In this document: in pieces, positions 51,701-62,670 of the stretch
Position numbering within the stretch: position 1 is the stretch's first letter
Layout: the number at the start of each line of letters is the position of its first letter
Assembly: GCA_029255685.2 (NCBI GenBank)
Contig: CM055317.2
Coordinates: forward strand, 15,207,501 to 15,271,500
Direction: 5' to 3'
Source: Silene conica
Taxonomy: Eukaryota > Streptophyta > Magnoliopsida > Caryophyllales > Caryophyllaceae
DNA: 64,000 nucleotides
The notes under the pieces: model-generated
The model's database searches: none
The model's input: only the letters and a program-made list of their open reading frames with translations
What the model was told of the DNA's origin: nothing
Made by a program: the position numbers and the translations under genes

Positions 51701-54700
51701 GTACTGTAAAACCAATATCTGTTTGTGCAACAAATAATATAAAATTATTTCTGTTTACCTCAGAATAGAGCCACTGGTATGTAAAGAATATGTTAGCAAA
51801 CGCCCTGTCATTGTTCCATACCACAGAGGAGGCAAGCGGTTGCATATCGGATTTCAGGTATGGCTTTAATAAAACATTGCCTGCCATGTACACACGTTAA
51901 TTGATGTGGTTACTTGCTTTTTTGTTCCTGACTTCAAAATGTGCTGCAGGATTTTGCAGAAGATTTAGCATCACGATCTCAGTCAATTGTGAACCATTGG
52001 AACTCTGTCAGAGTGAGTTCTGCTTATTATATGATATTTTAAATATTATTGACTTATTCCCAATACTTTACTCACTTTATTATCCTCTTTAAGTCTGTAA
52101 CTCCTTGTGTTTGGGATTATGCTCTACCTTTTAGAAAGGGTCCTGAAGTTTGGTTAAGATCTCAGCTATTTGAGACAACTTATGATGAAACGGTTGCTCG
52201 TACCCCTATAGAAAAATAAAACACCATTTTGCTGACAAATTAAGAGATGAAGAGTGGTTTGTTACCTGATACTCCCTCATATTCTTCATTTTCTTTCCTA
52301 TTTCTTTAAGTGGATTATTCAGGTTTTCTTCCCTATTTCTTTTTTTGGGTTGATTTATGTTGTCCAAATTCAATAGCATGTGGGGTAATGTGTTTTGTGT
52401 GGTCGAAAAATCAATTTCTTATTTCTTTGCAAAAAGGAAAGGGGAAGAAAATGATGAATAGGAGGGAGTATATATTTAATCTACAAAGAGCCTTATCAAA
52501 AAGGGACTCTTGGTACCCCTGTTCTCAGAAGTATCTTGGTTCAGCTTAGGGAATAAGATACTTGCTGGCTTAAATTCCCTAAGAGTCTACGACAGATATT
52601 CGTGGCTTGAGCGTGAATCAGAAGCATTTCAACATCTACTAAGTTAGGATCCCCGATCAAGTTTATGGGACGTAGATGACCCATGTTACTCAGACTCGTT
52701 TAGAAGTACCCGACACGGGTACGCGTCCAAGTGTCGGACTCGGCTATTTTATTGAAAAATATGCACATTTTGGTCTAAAATGAGGTGTCCAATGTCCATG
52801 TGTCATACCCATGTCCGAGTGTCGAGTGTCGGACACGGGTACGCGAGGAAATTAGAAGAGTCGGAGTAACATTGTAGATGACTAGATGTTAAGAAACAAA
52901 AGTGCAACATCAAACATTGTGAAGTGATCTGGATTTTTCCTTGTGAAGCAACATATTTGTTTTCGTTCATCTTCACCGAAAAATATTATTTACTTTGAAC
53001 AACATATGACTCTATAGTCAGCAACCTGCCGACCTCAGCGTCTGCCACCTCATTTGTTAGTATTAATTAATGGAATTGTACTTTCATATCCATTAATTTA
53101 TGATCTCACTCGTGACATCTAGAATTTGCTTCTGAAAAAGGCATCGGTTTTAAAAAAGCATTTTTATTTTTTATAGGTTCAAGTGCTAACCGTTTGTCAA
53201 TCAAGAAAGCAAGATAGGCTTGAAGGTATGTGTAGATAGCCAATTGCTTACAATGGTAAAAACATACAAAGTTTAGTGAAGTGTTTTTTCGCTTATTGTC
53301 CATTGTTGCATAACTTGAGTTACTTTGCAGAACCAGAAGAAGATGAGTCTGATAACAAACGCTCTTATGGTTCCTACATGATAGAAAGACTAACTGGAAG
53401 TGAAGAAGAGCGTATTGATCATGTTCTTCAGGTATGTACGGAGTTTTTTCTATCTATCTTTTCTTTGTAGTATTCTACTGGGCTTACTTCTATCATTTTA
53501 TGTTGGCATGGTGAATCTGTTTAACTTTCGAATCAGTTTCTGTTGCACATTGCATACATGATATTTTAAGTTCTACGACATTGTGACTTGAGCTTCACTT
53601 GCTAGAAATGCTATTTTTTTGCCCGAGGAAAATAAAGGTTCAGCGACAATGTAATATGAGATTCCTTGAAACGAGCAGTCGTTATCATAGGGACTGTTGT
53701 ACTTGAAGATTTATAAAGCATTGAATAATATTAATCTTGGAAATCAAATTGGGTCGAAAATCTACTGAAACAATAAACCAGCGCTACACCTACTTAACAT
53801 GTTTATCTAGGCACACCTGTAACTTCTGCATATATTCAGATCAGAAGAGTGCACCTTCTGGATTTCAGTATCTCTGGATCTTAGAGCTGTTCAAAACTAC
53901 GCACTGACTAGCTACTGGATCGATCCGGGCAGTTCAGACTTGTGGCTTACCCAACGGGTCTTTAGTTTTAGGATTATCTGTTTTCGGGTCCCTGGTATGT
54001 TGCATACCGCTGATCTGGTTAAACCCTGTCAGGACCAAAGACCAGCTAAATACAATTTTGTTCGTTGAAGGAGTGCATGAGTGGGTCAGATTAACTTTCT
54101 CCAACACCACACACCGTTTTCAGTTTCTTTGCTTTTGTCCAAATTTCATCTTTTGTGTAATTTCAATGAACTGCTTGTTGCTTCAAATTAACACTGCTTT
54201 CTAGCGCCGTGAAATCACTGACGAAACAATTTACTTAAACTCGTGTAAAAAAGTTGTCCTTAATATCGAAGTACTAAGAAAGATTCAGTTGGCCTTATTC
54301 ATTACAATATCCATATCTCCATTTGGCATCGTTACTCTCTTGTACTTCTCTATTATAATCTTCTGTTTGCTTATTGTAGGATAAAACTTTCCAGCATTCG
54401 TATATATCAGCTATCGGAGCACACACGTAAGTTCATAGTCATGACTCTATTCTTGTTTCCCGGATAGTGTTTTAGAAGACGTAAAATGCCATTGGATATT
54501 TGAGTATAAATCCAAAACAAGCGTCCTATGCTTCCCGGCCCAAATAGTGTTTGTATTTTCACAAATGTAGTGATCGACCCCCCCTTAGTTATGGTAAAAT
54601 CAAATAAATTAAAGTTTCCATAGTAATTGACACCTTTTATAGTTTTATTTGCAGTAAAAATGAAATCCAACTTTTATTCTTTTTCACATTTGTGGGCTTC

Positions 54701-54958
54701 ATACCTTTTGTTAAGTACTCTACACATTTGTGCAGAAACTATTGGCGCGACCTGGATACAGCTCTCTTTATGCTTAAACACTTGTACCGGGACATTCCTG
54801 ATGATCCTGAACAGCCAAATATGTACAGAAGAGAATCGAAGGAAGTTGCTGTTTCTGCCAGTTGGTCAGACAGTAAACTCATTGAGGAAGAACTTCCTTT
54901 GACATTCTCTGGGAATTCCCCAAAGATCACCAAGAATGCTATCAAGAATTTCTGGTGA
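39749..54958 (+). CDS. SGR2: SGR2-like DDHD-domain phospholipase A1
   Basis: 21 coding exons: 39749-39998, 40757-40857, 41121-41297, 42601-42756, 43709-43780, 43871-44023, 44303-44353, 45613-45783, 47646-47795, 49214-49279, 49390-49881, 50361-50424, 50538-50659, 50740-50812, 51423-51525, 51764-51857, 51950-52012, 53177-53225, 53331-53431, 54380-54426, 54736-54958. All junctions are GT-AG and in phase; 2778 nt, 925 aa, close to Arabidopsis SGR2. The N-terminal part has RNTPSNIRRLEDEIEQ and WWKEYAECSEGP. Then come VHGIGQ (about 330) and the lipase elbow GHSLGS with nucleophile Ser456. The C-terminal DDHD domain (about 635-925) includes VDTFFAVGSPLGVFL and TNYWRDLDTALFML. In Arabidopsis this PA-PLA1-like protein acts at the vacuolar membrane and is needed for shoot gravitropism. 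Exon 11 carries a 15-residue duplication. No start alternative is better than MSSEEQSR. Confidence 0.93.
42076..42327. mobile_element. Stowaway MITE in an SGR2 intron
   Basis: TIRs CTTCCTCCATTCCACTTTTA and TAAAAGTGGAATGGAGGGAG with TA duplications at 42074-42075 and 42328-42329. The inverted match extends to TTGTCCTAC / GTAGGACAAT further in. A fragment with the same CTCCCTCTGT end lies at about 44133. Confidence 0.88.
46380..47380. other. Unassigned insertion-like DNA in an SGR2 intron
   Basis: The intron 45784-47645 is unusually long. Its middle has open stretches on the minus strand (46398-46622) and plus strand (47161-47361) without recognisable domains. No terminal repeats were found, so it may be a decayed transposon or simply long intron. 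Confidence 0.3.
52681..52873. mobile_element. 193-bp MULE-like MITE in an SGR2 intron
   Basis: Perfect 9-bp duplication GTAGATGAC (52672-52680 and 52874-52882). The ends carry TGTTACTCAGACTC and GAGTCGGAGTAACA, and inner blocks GACACGGGTACGCG are repeated. A degraded relative lies at 1500-1640. Confidence 0.78.
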
Positions 54959-55199
54959 ACTTTGTCGTACGCGCTCAAAAGTCTAGCACTGTTGTACAGT
55001 CTAACAGCTAAAACCAAGGATGTTGTATACGTCTGAAGCCGAGTTATTTATCTAGTGTAGGCTCTGTTATCTTTTGTACTAGCCAAATACGCAGTAGGTG
55101 GAGATCATATATGATACTCCGTAGAACTTTGTTCTAATGTACATTGTGTACAGTGCGATAGAATCATACCAGTATGATGTAGAGAGACTCCAACGTTGA

Positions 55200-55205
55200 A
55201 ATAAA
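55200..55205 (+). terminator. Poly(A) signal-like hexamer after SGR2
   Basis: AATAAA about 240 bp after the stop codon, a plausible 3' end for the SGR2-like transcript. Confidence 0.4.
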
Positions 55206-55329
55206 TCTACGTGCTAAATTGAAGCACGATATAATCATGTGAAATTGTGAACCGTTTTATGACACACAAATTACTTTAATACATGTGCAAAATGAGAAAA
55301 ATGAACATATATCGGATGTATTAACTCGT

Positions 55330-55650
55330 TTTGTTTGTTTTTAAACATGCGTCTTTTTTTCGAGTTTATTATCTTATGTTTTATTTGTGTTTGAACATGT
55401 GTATTTTTTTGAGCTTATTAAAGTTTATAAGGTAGGTCTTAATTTTTTTTCCGTCGAAACTTAAATTTAGTTTAAACTTATATGTAATGTTTTTGAGTTT
55501 TATTGAAAAAAAATTTAGCTTTATGTTGAAGTGAATGAATTCCAAAAAAATTATAGTAAAACTTATAAATTCTGAAAAAAAAAAACTCAAATTTTATTTT
55601 AATGCTCAAAATCTACAAAAGTGGTGTAATATATTGGATATAATTCACTT
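55330..55650. repeat. Dispersed AT-rich repeat, copy 3
   Basis: Shares ACTTATATGTAATG, TTTGAGTTTTATTGAA and AAATTCTGAAAA blocks, in the same order, with 36200-36400. No coding content. Confidence 0.55.
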
Positions 55651-55692
55651 ATAGGTGCAAAATGGTGAATTCTGTTCGTCATAGACATTAAA

Positions 55693-55862
55693 CACCAAAA
55701 ATACTATGGAATACCCTTACCCAAACCTTGGGCGAAGACGGTTACTCATGGTACCTCGTCATATTGTGTACATGGTACACCAAAAATACTATGGAATACC
55801 CTTACCCAAACATTGGGCGAAGACGGTTACTCATGGTACCTCGTCATATTGTGTACTTGGTC
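55693..55862. repeat. 85-bp tandem duplication
   Basis: Two head-to-tail copies of a unit starting CACCAAAAATACTATGGAAT, boundary near 55777/55778. They differ at a few sites (AACCTTGG versus AACATTGG; TACATGG versus TACTTGG). Confidence 0.92.
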
Positions 55863-55924
55863 CTCAAGTCAACACGGATCCTTTTCTGTGCATTTTGTCC
55901 CAGAGCCCTAAGACCACTCTCAAG

Positions 55925-56264
55925 TAGCGGTGTGCAAAATCCGGTCCGATCTTCGGTCCACCATTTTTAAAAATTCTGGATTCCGGACCGGTTTGGACCG
56001 GATTTTATGTTTTTCTATTATTTTCCTCGAAAATATATTAAAATCCTATCCAAGTCGATCTAACTGATTCATAATATTCAAATTCCGATCCATAATACAT
56101 AAATTTGTCGGTCCATAATATTCAAACTCCGGTCTGGTCCGGTCTTGGACCGGAATTTTATAAGTCCATTCCCGGTCCGTAATTTTTATATTCCGGTCCG
56201 GTACCGGTCCTTCATTTTTGTCTATTCCGTTTCCGACCCGGTTTTGGACCGATGCCCACCCCGA
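55925..56264. mobile_element. hAT MITE rich in CCGGTCC
   Basis: Perfect 8-bp duplication CTCTCAAG (55917-55924 and 56265-56272). The ends TAGCGGTGTGCAAAA and GCCCACCCCGA are imperfect inverted repeats of the hAT type. The interior is made of TCCGGTCCGG / GGACCGG units. Confidence 0.83.
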
Positions 56265-56371
56265 CTCTCAAGCATTGGTTGCTTAACTACTATATCACGG
56301 ACTTTGAGATTAAAAGTGCACTTTGTTGATGTGAAAATCTTTCATCCTCTTTTAATGCTAGTAATCATTTA

Positions 56372-57226
56372 GGGTGGTGCTCATTCATGAACGAGTTTTA
56401 CTCTTTTATGGACAACAATGACTATTTTACCCTTTTGTTTCCCCCAATTTTCAATCTTCTCTATATTCAATTCTCCTTGAATTCCACTCTCCGACATCCG
56501 ACAAACCACCCTCCGACGACCCACGCACCTGGCACCTGGCGATTATGAATGTGTTGAATGTTTAAGTGTTTTATGCACCATTCTTATAGCATGAATTTTG
56601 ATTCTTCTGCAATTATGATGAATTTTGATTCTCTGCTATTGTCAGACCATTGTTGGCTAGTTGTATCATAGATTCATAGTGCATGGTGTAATATGTTAGT
56701 ATGTTACAAATCCATACCCTATAATGCTCAAATTCAACATGTACGTGTAATCAAAAATCAAAAAAGTAATATACAATATAATTTGGGATAAAAATATTAC
56801 CACGGGGAGAATGGTTCGTCGACGGCATCCGGCAATAAAGTAAATAATTACCAGCAAGCAGCAATGCAGCGGCCGACACCACTACCGACGGACCACCCAT
56901 CACCCTCAATTCGCCGACGCGTCACCATCCTCCAACCTTAACGCCGACGACAGTTTAAACAAACCCTAATTTAATTTGTCTAAATCATTTCCTTAATTTT
57001 ATATAATATAATAAATAAAGTTACAAATTACAATTATTACTTGATCGATATGAGAAACATCTGTAGTTGTGTAATTTTGACGAATTTGATAAATTTGATT
57101 AATTTTGTGAGAAAAAAAAATTAGAGAGAGATTTTTTTCCTTTTTATTGGCAAAGGGCATAGAATGGAAAAATAATGAAAAAAAAGTACATGAATGAGTA
57201 AAACGCGTACATGAATGAGCAACTAC
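56372..57226. mobile_element. MULE-like non-autonomous element
   Basis: Long TIRs sharing TGCTCATTCATG and GTTTTACTC. Flanks AATCATTTA (56363-56371) and GATCATTTA (57227-57235) match at eight of nine bases. The 0.86-kb interior includes a CGACG-rich non-coding stretch (56820-56960) and no transposase. Confidence 0.75.
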
Positions 57227-57259
57227 GATCATTTAAGCTTATTAATTGCACAAATTCTT

Positions 57260-57435
57260 ATTTGCAACGACACTATCCGTCGCAAGTTTGCGACGGATAC
57301 CATTTTCTCTCACAAAATACTCATTTTTTCTCTCTCTCCAACACTATTCATGTGGTCCCCTTTCTCCACTAACTCATTTTCTACCCATTTTATCTCACAA
57401 AATATCCGTCACAAATAACGACTCGTCGCAAGCAA
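57260..57435. repeat. TCCGTCGCAA fold-back repeat
   Basis: TATCCGTCGCAAGTTTGCGACGGATA is an almost perfect palindrome near 57270-57300. ATCCGTCACAAATAACGACTCGTCGCAAG closes the segment at 57400-57432. TCTCACAAAAT is repeated between them. Probably a small MITE with uncertain ends. Confidence 0.45.
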
Positions 57436-57952
57436 GACTTACTATATTAATTGACCTCTTCTTTTTTACATGAGGTGTTATACTAAACTCGGTGTATAAA
57501 ATCCTTTATACTTAATAAAATATATGCATAATGAATAATAACGCAAATTTGTACACAGGAGAATCCCTTGTTGCATTTAATATTTGTATAACCATTGAGG
57601 GCAGGATCATTTTCAAATATGAAAAATCAAAATGGAGTGGTTAACTAAAATTTGAAAGTTTATTGGTCTTCTTAGACCATCTCCAATCATACACCATACT
57701 CCTCCTCATCTCACTCTCACACTCCTTACTCCTTCATCTCATTATTCCTCAACTTTTCAATTTACCACCAAAATATTCCTCCAATAATAATTTACACTTA
57801 TTCCTCATTACTCTCTTTCATCATTTATCTCTCTTACTTTAACCTACCACACACATTTTTTACATCAAACAATTATTTTTGTAATTTGTTCGGATTTTCA
57901 ACTCGATAGTTATTCAATTTGGATTTTTTCTCAAGACAATTAATTTTACGGG

Positions 57953-59546
57953 TGATGCGCGAGATTAAGTCGTCAGTTCTCACGATCAAACAAATTTATA
58001 AACCCGATATAAAGTAGTATAATAAGGTTATCGTTCGCAAGGATGGTAGGGATAATTGCTTAGTTATGTTCTAGTCTAAGTCTAAGTCTAAGTCGGGGGT
58101 AATAGGTTTTGTGAAATGATTAACAACTAATGAGCAAGCAATAAAGCTAGGATGCAAATTCAATTAAAGGTAAACTAGGGTGTCGGGAGTCACTAAGATG
58201 GGTAGATGAAATATACTAAAAAGTCAACTAGAAGGTCTCAAGCAAATGGTCTCGGTAAGTCTCGTCTCTCGAGTCGACTAAACCTGGGTCGGAATACCCT
58301 AGCTTTCGCTACAAATACACACAACCAACCCTAAAACATGCCAAGACAAACCCTCAACCGTCGCTAAAGGCAAGACACACTAAAATCAAAGCCCAACTTT
58401 CGTTGAAGCAAATCATCAAACACCTAGCATGCAATGAGTGAATAACCTTTTACTCAAGAACAACTAATTTATAAATTAGCATAATATTATCATCTAACAA
58501 CACCCAAGTTCCCCCTAACCATAGGTATAAGTCTACTCACTCATGGCTAAGAAAAACATGTGAACAAATGATAAACAAGTGCTAAACATAATGAAATAAA
58601 CAAAGGTAAACAATTGAATAAAGAGAACTTAAAGTAGATGTAATAACTAAGTAAAGAAGAAGAAGATTATACCAACTAATTGCATAAAGGCAAGAACTTT
58701 GATTACAAAGGAAGGATCTTCTCAAACCCTTCGAATTACAACCAAAATCCTCTTGAACAAATACTAAAGAGAACTACTAAGGATTAACTAAGGAAAGATT
58801 GTGATTAACTACAAGATTAGATGAAGAACTAAGGAAAGATTAAGATTTTTATGTAAGTTTTTGAAGCTAAGAGTATCTCAATGGAACAGTAAAAACCTTA
58901 GAAAAGGAAATAAAATTGCGTAAATGTTGCGTTCAAGTTGCGTTCAAATAAATGACACAAGTGCGGGTTTATATAGAGTGCGAAATTCTGAGAAATGACT
59001 CTCAGCCGGTCAACCGGCGGCTGCCAGTCTAGGACCGGCTAAGAGTCAAAATACGAACTTCTGAACTTTTGCAAGTTGATAGCCTCCTCCCCAGCTGGTG
59101 GACCGGCTGCTGGTCGGCCACCGGTTGAGGGTCTTGATAGCTGCTACTGCTTTCTTGAGGTTGAGAAAAGTTGTAAAGTGTTGAGAGGGGGTCCCAGCCG
59201 GTCGACTGGCTGCCGGCTGGCCACCGGCTGAGGACCCCAAAGCAAGCTTCTGAAAAATTCCTCGCAAAGTATAGGGTGTAGGGGCTCCCAACCGGCGGAC
59301 CGGCTGCCGGCCGACCGGCTGAGGACCCCACTATGTCATTTCTTCACTTTTTCTCCTCTTTTTGCCTTGATTCCGCCTCATTTGTTCTCGTTCCTTCATT
59401 CCCGCCTCAAGTCCTACAAAATGGCAACCAAATACGTAGAATAGAGATACGAGCATACAAGGAGCAATAGCATGTAAAACGGGGACGAAACGGAATCGAA
59501 ATGAGAGGAAAAGAAAGGAAAATAATGACCAAAATCAGGCTAATCA
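57953..59546 (-). mobile_element. Solo LTR, copy 2, inside the Harbinger element
   Basis: 1594 bp, bounded by TG...CA and the 5-bp duplication ACGGG (57948-57952 and 59547-59551). Colinear and highly similar to 17215-18793, with a three-unit GTCTAA run where copy 1 has two. TATA box on the minus strand near 58969-58978. Four CCGGCTGCCGG modules start near 59002, 59091, 59194 and 59288. Confidence 0.88.
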
Positions 59547-59722
59547 ACGGGACAAACCACAATTACGAAAATTAAAACGTTCTAGGAGTACTTTTAATAA
59601 GCAAATTATTCAATAATGACCTAAACAAAACACGAAGTACGACCGTTACAATAAAAGGAAACATTAGTACACAACAACGACAGAGTACATAAACATATTG
59701 CTGTCGGTGAGAATTATCGTCA

Positions 59723-60355
59723 TCAGATGTCATAATCAGAATCATCACCAGATGAAACATTATCGTTAGAAGAGTAATTAAGGCGGTCTGCTGATAAGTT
59801 TTGGTCGTGTAAATATTCGAGCTCTTCTTCCATGATAACCTCATTGTATACGTGATAATAATGGAGACGCTCACGTGGAATGAAAAATCTTCCATCTCCA
59901 GATAGTAGATCCAATAGAGTTTCCGGATTCATGACGTTGAACAAACGTCGAATAATTTTGACGACTTCTTTCCTTAATTTGCGATGTTTTCGCCTTTCGA
60001 AAGATAAGTATCTGAAAAAACGCAATACAAAATATGTTGGATTTTATGTAAAATACAATTTAACTTTCTTGGTAGAATTAATTAAAATAGCAATAACATT
60101 ACCTATTGTTGCATTGTTCAAACAGGTGGACTCAGCATAGTATCTGGGTTTCCGGATATGATTGAGATCAACATTGTTATTGGTGGTGAAGAATGTAACA
60201 TATTCATGTATATCGTTTCTGGCATGACTAGATTCAAACGAGCAACAAAGTTAGGAGCATGATCTTTTAACATGTCTATGTCTCTTTGAAACTCCTTAAC
60301 TTTATCATCCCAGTAAGTTATTTTCGGGTAATTTGAATTTGATACAGCAGATTAA
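59723..60355 (-). pseudogene. Uncharacterised Harbinger-internal open frames
   Basis: Two minus-strand frames. One (about 60127-60355) reads ...YPKITYWDDKVKEFQRDIDML... and ends in SPPV then stop. The other (59723-60025) is a 100-aa frame with a basic start RRKHRKLRKEVVKIIRRLF and an acidic end SSGDDSDYDI. Position inside the element suggests remnants of the second Harbinger protein or of the transposase N-terminus, but no domain was recognised. Confidence 0.4.
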
Positions 60356-60646
60356 TAAAAGAGTGAGAATGTCGAAAATTGTTGGATGTGAGAAATTGTG
60401 AATTGAAAATATCAATTTAAATAGAGAGCTGAGGACAATATAGCCGTTGGTAATAGTGACAATATAGCCGTTGGTAATTTAAATACAGAAATTGTGAATT
60501 CAAAATACTACATAATAATGACTCGGTCAATTTAATCAAACGGCTACATTCGAATATTACATAAATTTAATTAAATACGAAAATACATAAAACGATAAAG
60601 GAAATACAATAAATTAAAAACCGTTGAAAAACATAATAATACAACA

Positions 60647-61420
60647 TTAATTGAGGTCGCCAAATTTTTGCCAAATGTTTTCAATTAGATCTGCTCTTAA
60701 CACTTGATGTGCCCTTTCATTTCTTATACGATTTCTATTTTGAATATACACAGTTATAGGAGTTTTATATCCTACTTCATACTCGGGATCATCAACATTA
60801 AGATGGCCTTCTTCATTCCCGTTATTGTCGAACTCAGTAGGGTCAGAGTAGTTAGCATATGTATCTTTTTCATCTTCCACAATCATGTTATGTATTACTA
60901 TGCAACATTTTAAAATTTTGCGCATCAGTTGCTTGCTCCAAGTAAGTGCTAGTTTACGAACGCTTGCAAACCTAGCTTGTAGTACGTCGTATGCCCGCTC
61001 AACATCTTTACGAACCGCTTCTTGGTGCTCTGCAAATAATCTATCTTTGGGTGTTTGTGGGAGTGGAATTGATTGTATGAAAGTCGACCATTGTGGATAG
61101 ATCCCATCGGTTAGATAATACCCTGTGTTATAAAGATGACCATTAACCACATAGTTAACACGAGGTGCTCGCCATTCATCATATCATCAAAAATAGGAGA
61201 ACGATGAAGTACGGTCAAGTCGTTACAAGACCCTGGACTCCCAAAAAAAGAATGTCATATCCACAGGTCTTGTGAGGCAACGACTTCAAGAATGACAGTT
61301 GCCCTACCACTCCGCCCCTGGTATATCCCCCTCCAACCAACCGAGCAATTCTTCCATTGCCAATCTTATCCGTAATCTGAATAGACCAAGCATAATCAAG
61401 CAGTTGAGATATCATTTATT
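60647..61420 (-). pseudogene. PIF/Harbinger transposase remnant (HARBI1-like)
   Basis: The C-terminal half of a plant Harbinger transposase is readable across frames. From the 5' side: WQWKNC, YQGRSGRATVILEVVASQDLWI, SFFGSPGSCNDLTVLHRSPIF, then YNTGYYLTDGIYPQWSTFIQSI and ...ERAYDVLQARFASVR..., ending KFGDLN before the stop at 60647. Damage: a frameshift after WKNC (near 61335), a stop replacing the expected Trp of LWIWH (near 61258), and a one-base loss between DDMMN and RAPRVNY (near 61172). The N-terminal half is missing. It cannot encode an active transposase. Confidence 0.83.
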
Positions 61421-62126
61421 CAATCTTATCCAATGTTATGTAATTGTAACTGAGAAAATTACAGAGCTCGACAATTATTTACTCTTTTTTACGGCTACAT
61501 TTTTAATTTCTAATGGTTACATTTTTAATTTCTAACGATTACATTTTATTTCTGTGTTAGTTTTATGTCGTTGTAATGAGTTGTAAGCTTTATTTATGTG
61601 TTACATTTATTTTCGTAAGTTTTATTTACGTGTTCGGTTTATTTTTTTCGACATTTTAATTTAAATGTTGTCAATTATGAGTTATCAATGTACTCATTTT
61701 TTTAAATGTTATTCAATTATGAATCTTAAATGTCAATTAGAAAACGAATACGGAAGAGAAGGAAAAATCTGTCAAATATTACTATCTAATTGTAGAGAAA
61801 AAAAAATAGAAATTATGGTGTAATTATTTTTGTCAAAAAAATCAATTACGTATCAGTCATTTAAGCAAATAAAATTTACTTAACAAAATGATAACTAAAT
61901 AAATATATCTATACACCATGACATCATCAAACATCATCAAAATTGGAAAAAAAACCCAATTTTCCTCTCCTTCCCTCCTTCTCACGCACAACGTCTTCTT
62001 CCTCATATTTTCACGTAGTGTTCTCTTCCTCATCTACTTGAGGATCAATCCTCATGGTTGGAGCCCGTACTTTACTCTTCCTCACATTTTCAAGTAGAGT
62101 AATCCTCATGGTTGAGGATGCTCTTA

Positions 62127-62340
62127 AAATGACTATTTCTCAAACAAAAAATCACTCAAAAAGTTTTCTTGGGAGACGTATATAAGAATTTGAATTACCG
62201 TGCCTTAAAATTAAAATGCATTAAGAATCTCTTACAAAAAATTGTATGCGTGCAAACTAAGAATTTACTTAGTTAACTAAACTTCGCTGTACGATGGCCG
62301 CTCAACTTAAATTCAGTAATTATTATTAACCAGAATCAAA
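62127..62340. other. Short spacer between Harbinger and copia elements
   Basis: AT-rich. Nothing recognised. Confidence 0.4.
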
Positions 62341-62558
62341 AGATATCACCAATATCTTTTGATTATTCCTTATCACCCACAATATCAGCAAACAAAGCAA
62401 GTAAATAAATATATTATGTATATCATATCTTTTCAATGTAATTATAGCTACAAAATTATCCTATGTAAACTAACCTAGATCTATCCTAGTTAGTATATAA
62501 GTTTTGTATAGGCTCCAATCAATGTACACTTTCTAACCTTAATAAAATACAAATCTCA
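62341..62558 (+). repeat. Probable 5' LTR of a Ty1-copia element
   Basis: Ends ...AAATCTCA two bases before the initiator-Met primer site. It contains the inverted repeat AATCAAAAGATAT / ATATCTTTTGATT (62345-62376), a TATA box (AGTATATAAG, about 62492) and AATAAAA near 62540. The left end does not start with a clear TG and is approximate; the other LTR lies beyond the window. Confidence 0.6.
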
Positions 62559-62560
62559 TA

Positions 62561-62574
62561 TGGTATCAAGGAGC
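62561..62574 (+). promoter_or_regulatory. Primer-binding site, initiator tRNA-Met type
   Basis: TGGTATCAAGGAGC, a one-base variant of the usual copia TGGTATCAGAGC. Confidence 0.8.
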
Positions 62575-62670
62575 TCTAAGAGATCCTTCAACAACCCTCT
62601 CTCACCACGCCAACAAACCTCGTTCAAACGTACCTCCGTTGCCTCCACTTCCGCCACCCATTCACCCACC

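Larger units (their letters stand above)
57675..62123 (-). mobile_element. Decayed PIF/Harbinger DNA transposon
   Basis: TTA duplications at 57672-57674 and 62124-62126. Ends GACCATCTCCAATCAT and ATGGTTGAGGATGCTC (inverted, about 12 of 16 matching). Inside, on the minus strand, lie a DDE_Tnp_4-type transposase pseudogene (60647-61420) and two uncharacterised open frames (59723-60355). Net of the nested solo LTR it is about 2.85 kb, near the size of an autonomous Harbinger that has lost part of its 5' coding region. Confidence 0.82.

Noticed and set aside
53882..54000. TAGAGCTGTTCAAAAC start of another hAT element in an SGR2 intron
   Set aside because: Only a left-end-like motif is visible; no matching right end or duplication was found.
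59029..59331. Minus-strand 100-codon frame rich in Pro/Gly
   Set aside because: Falls in the GC-rich modules of a solo LTR; coding is not credible.
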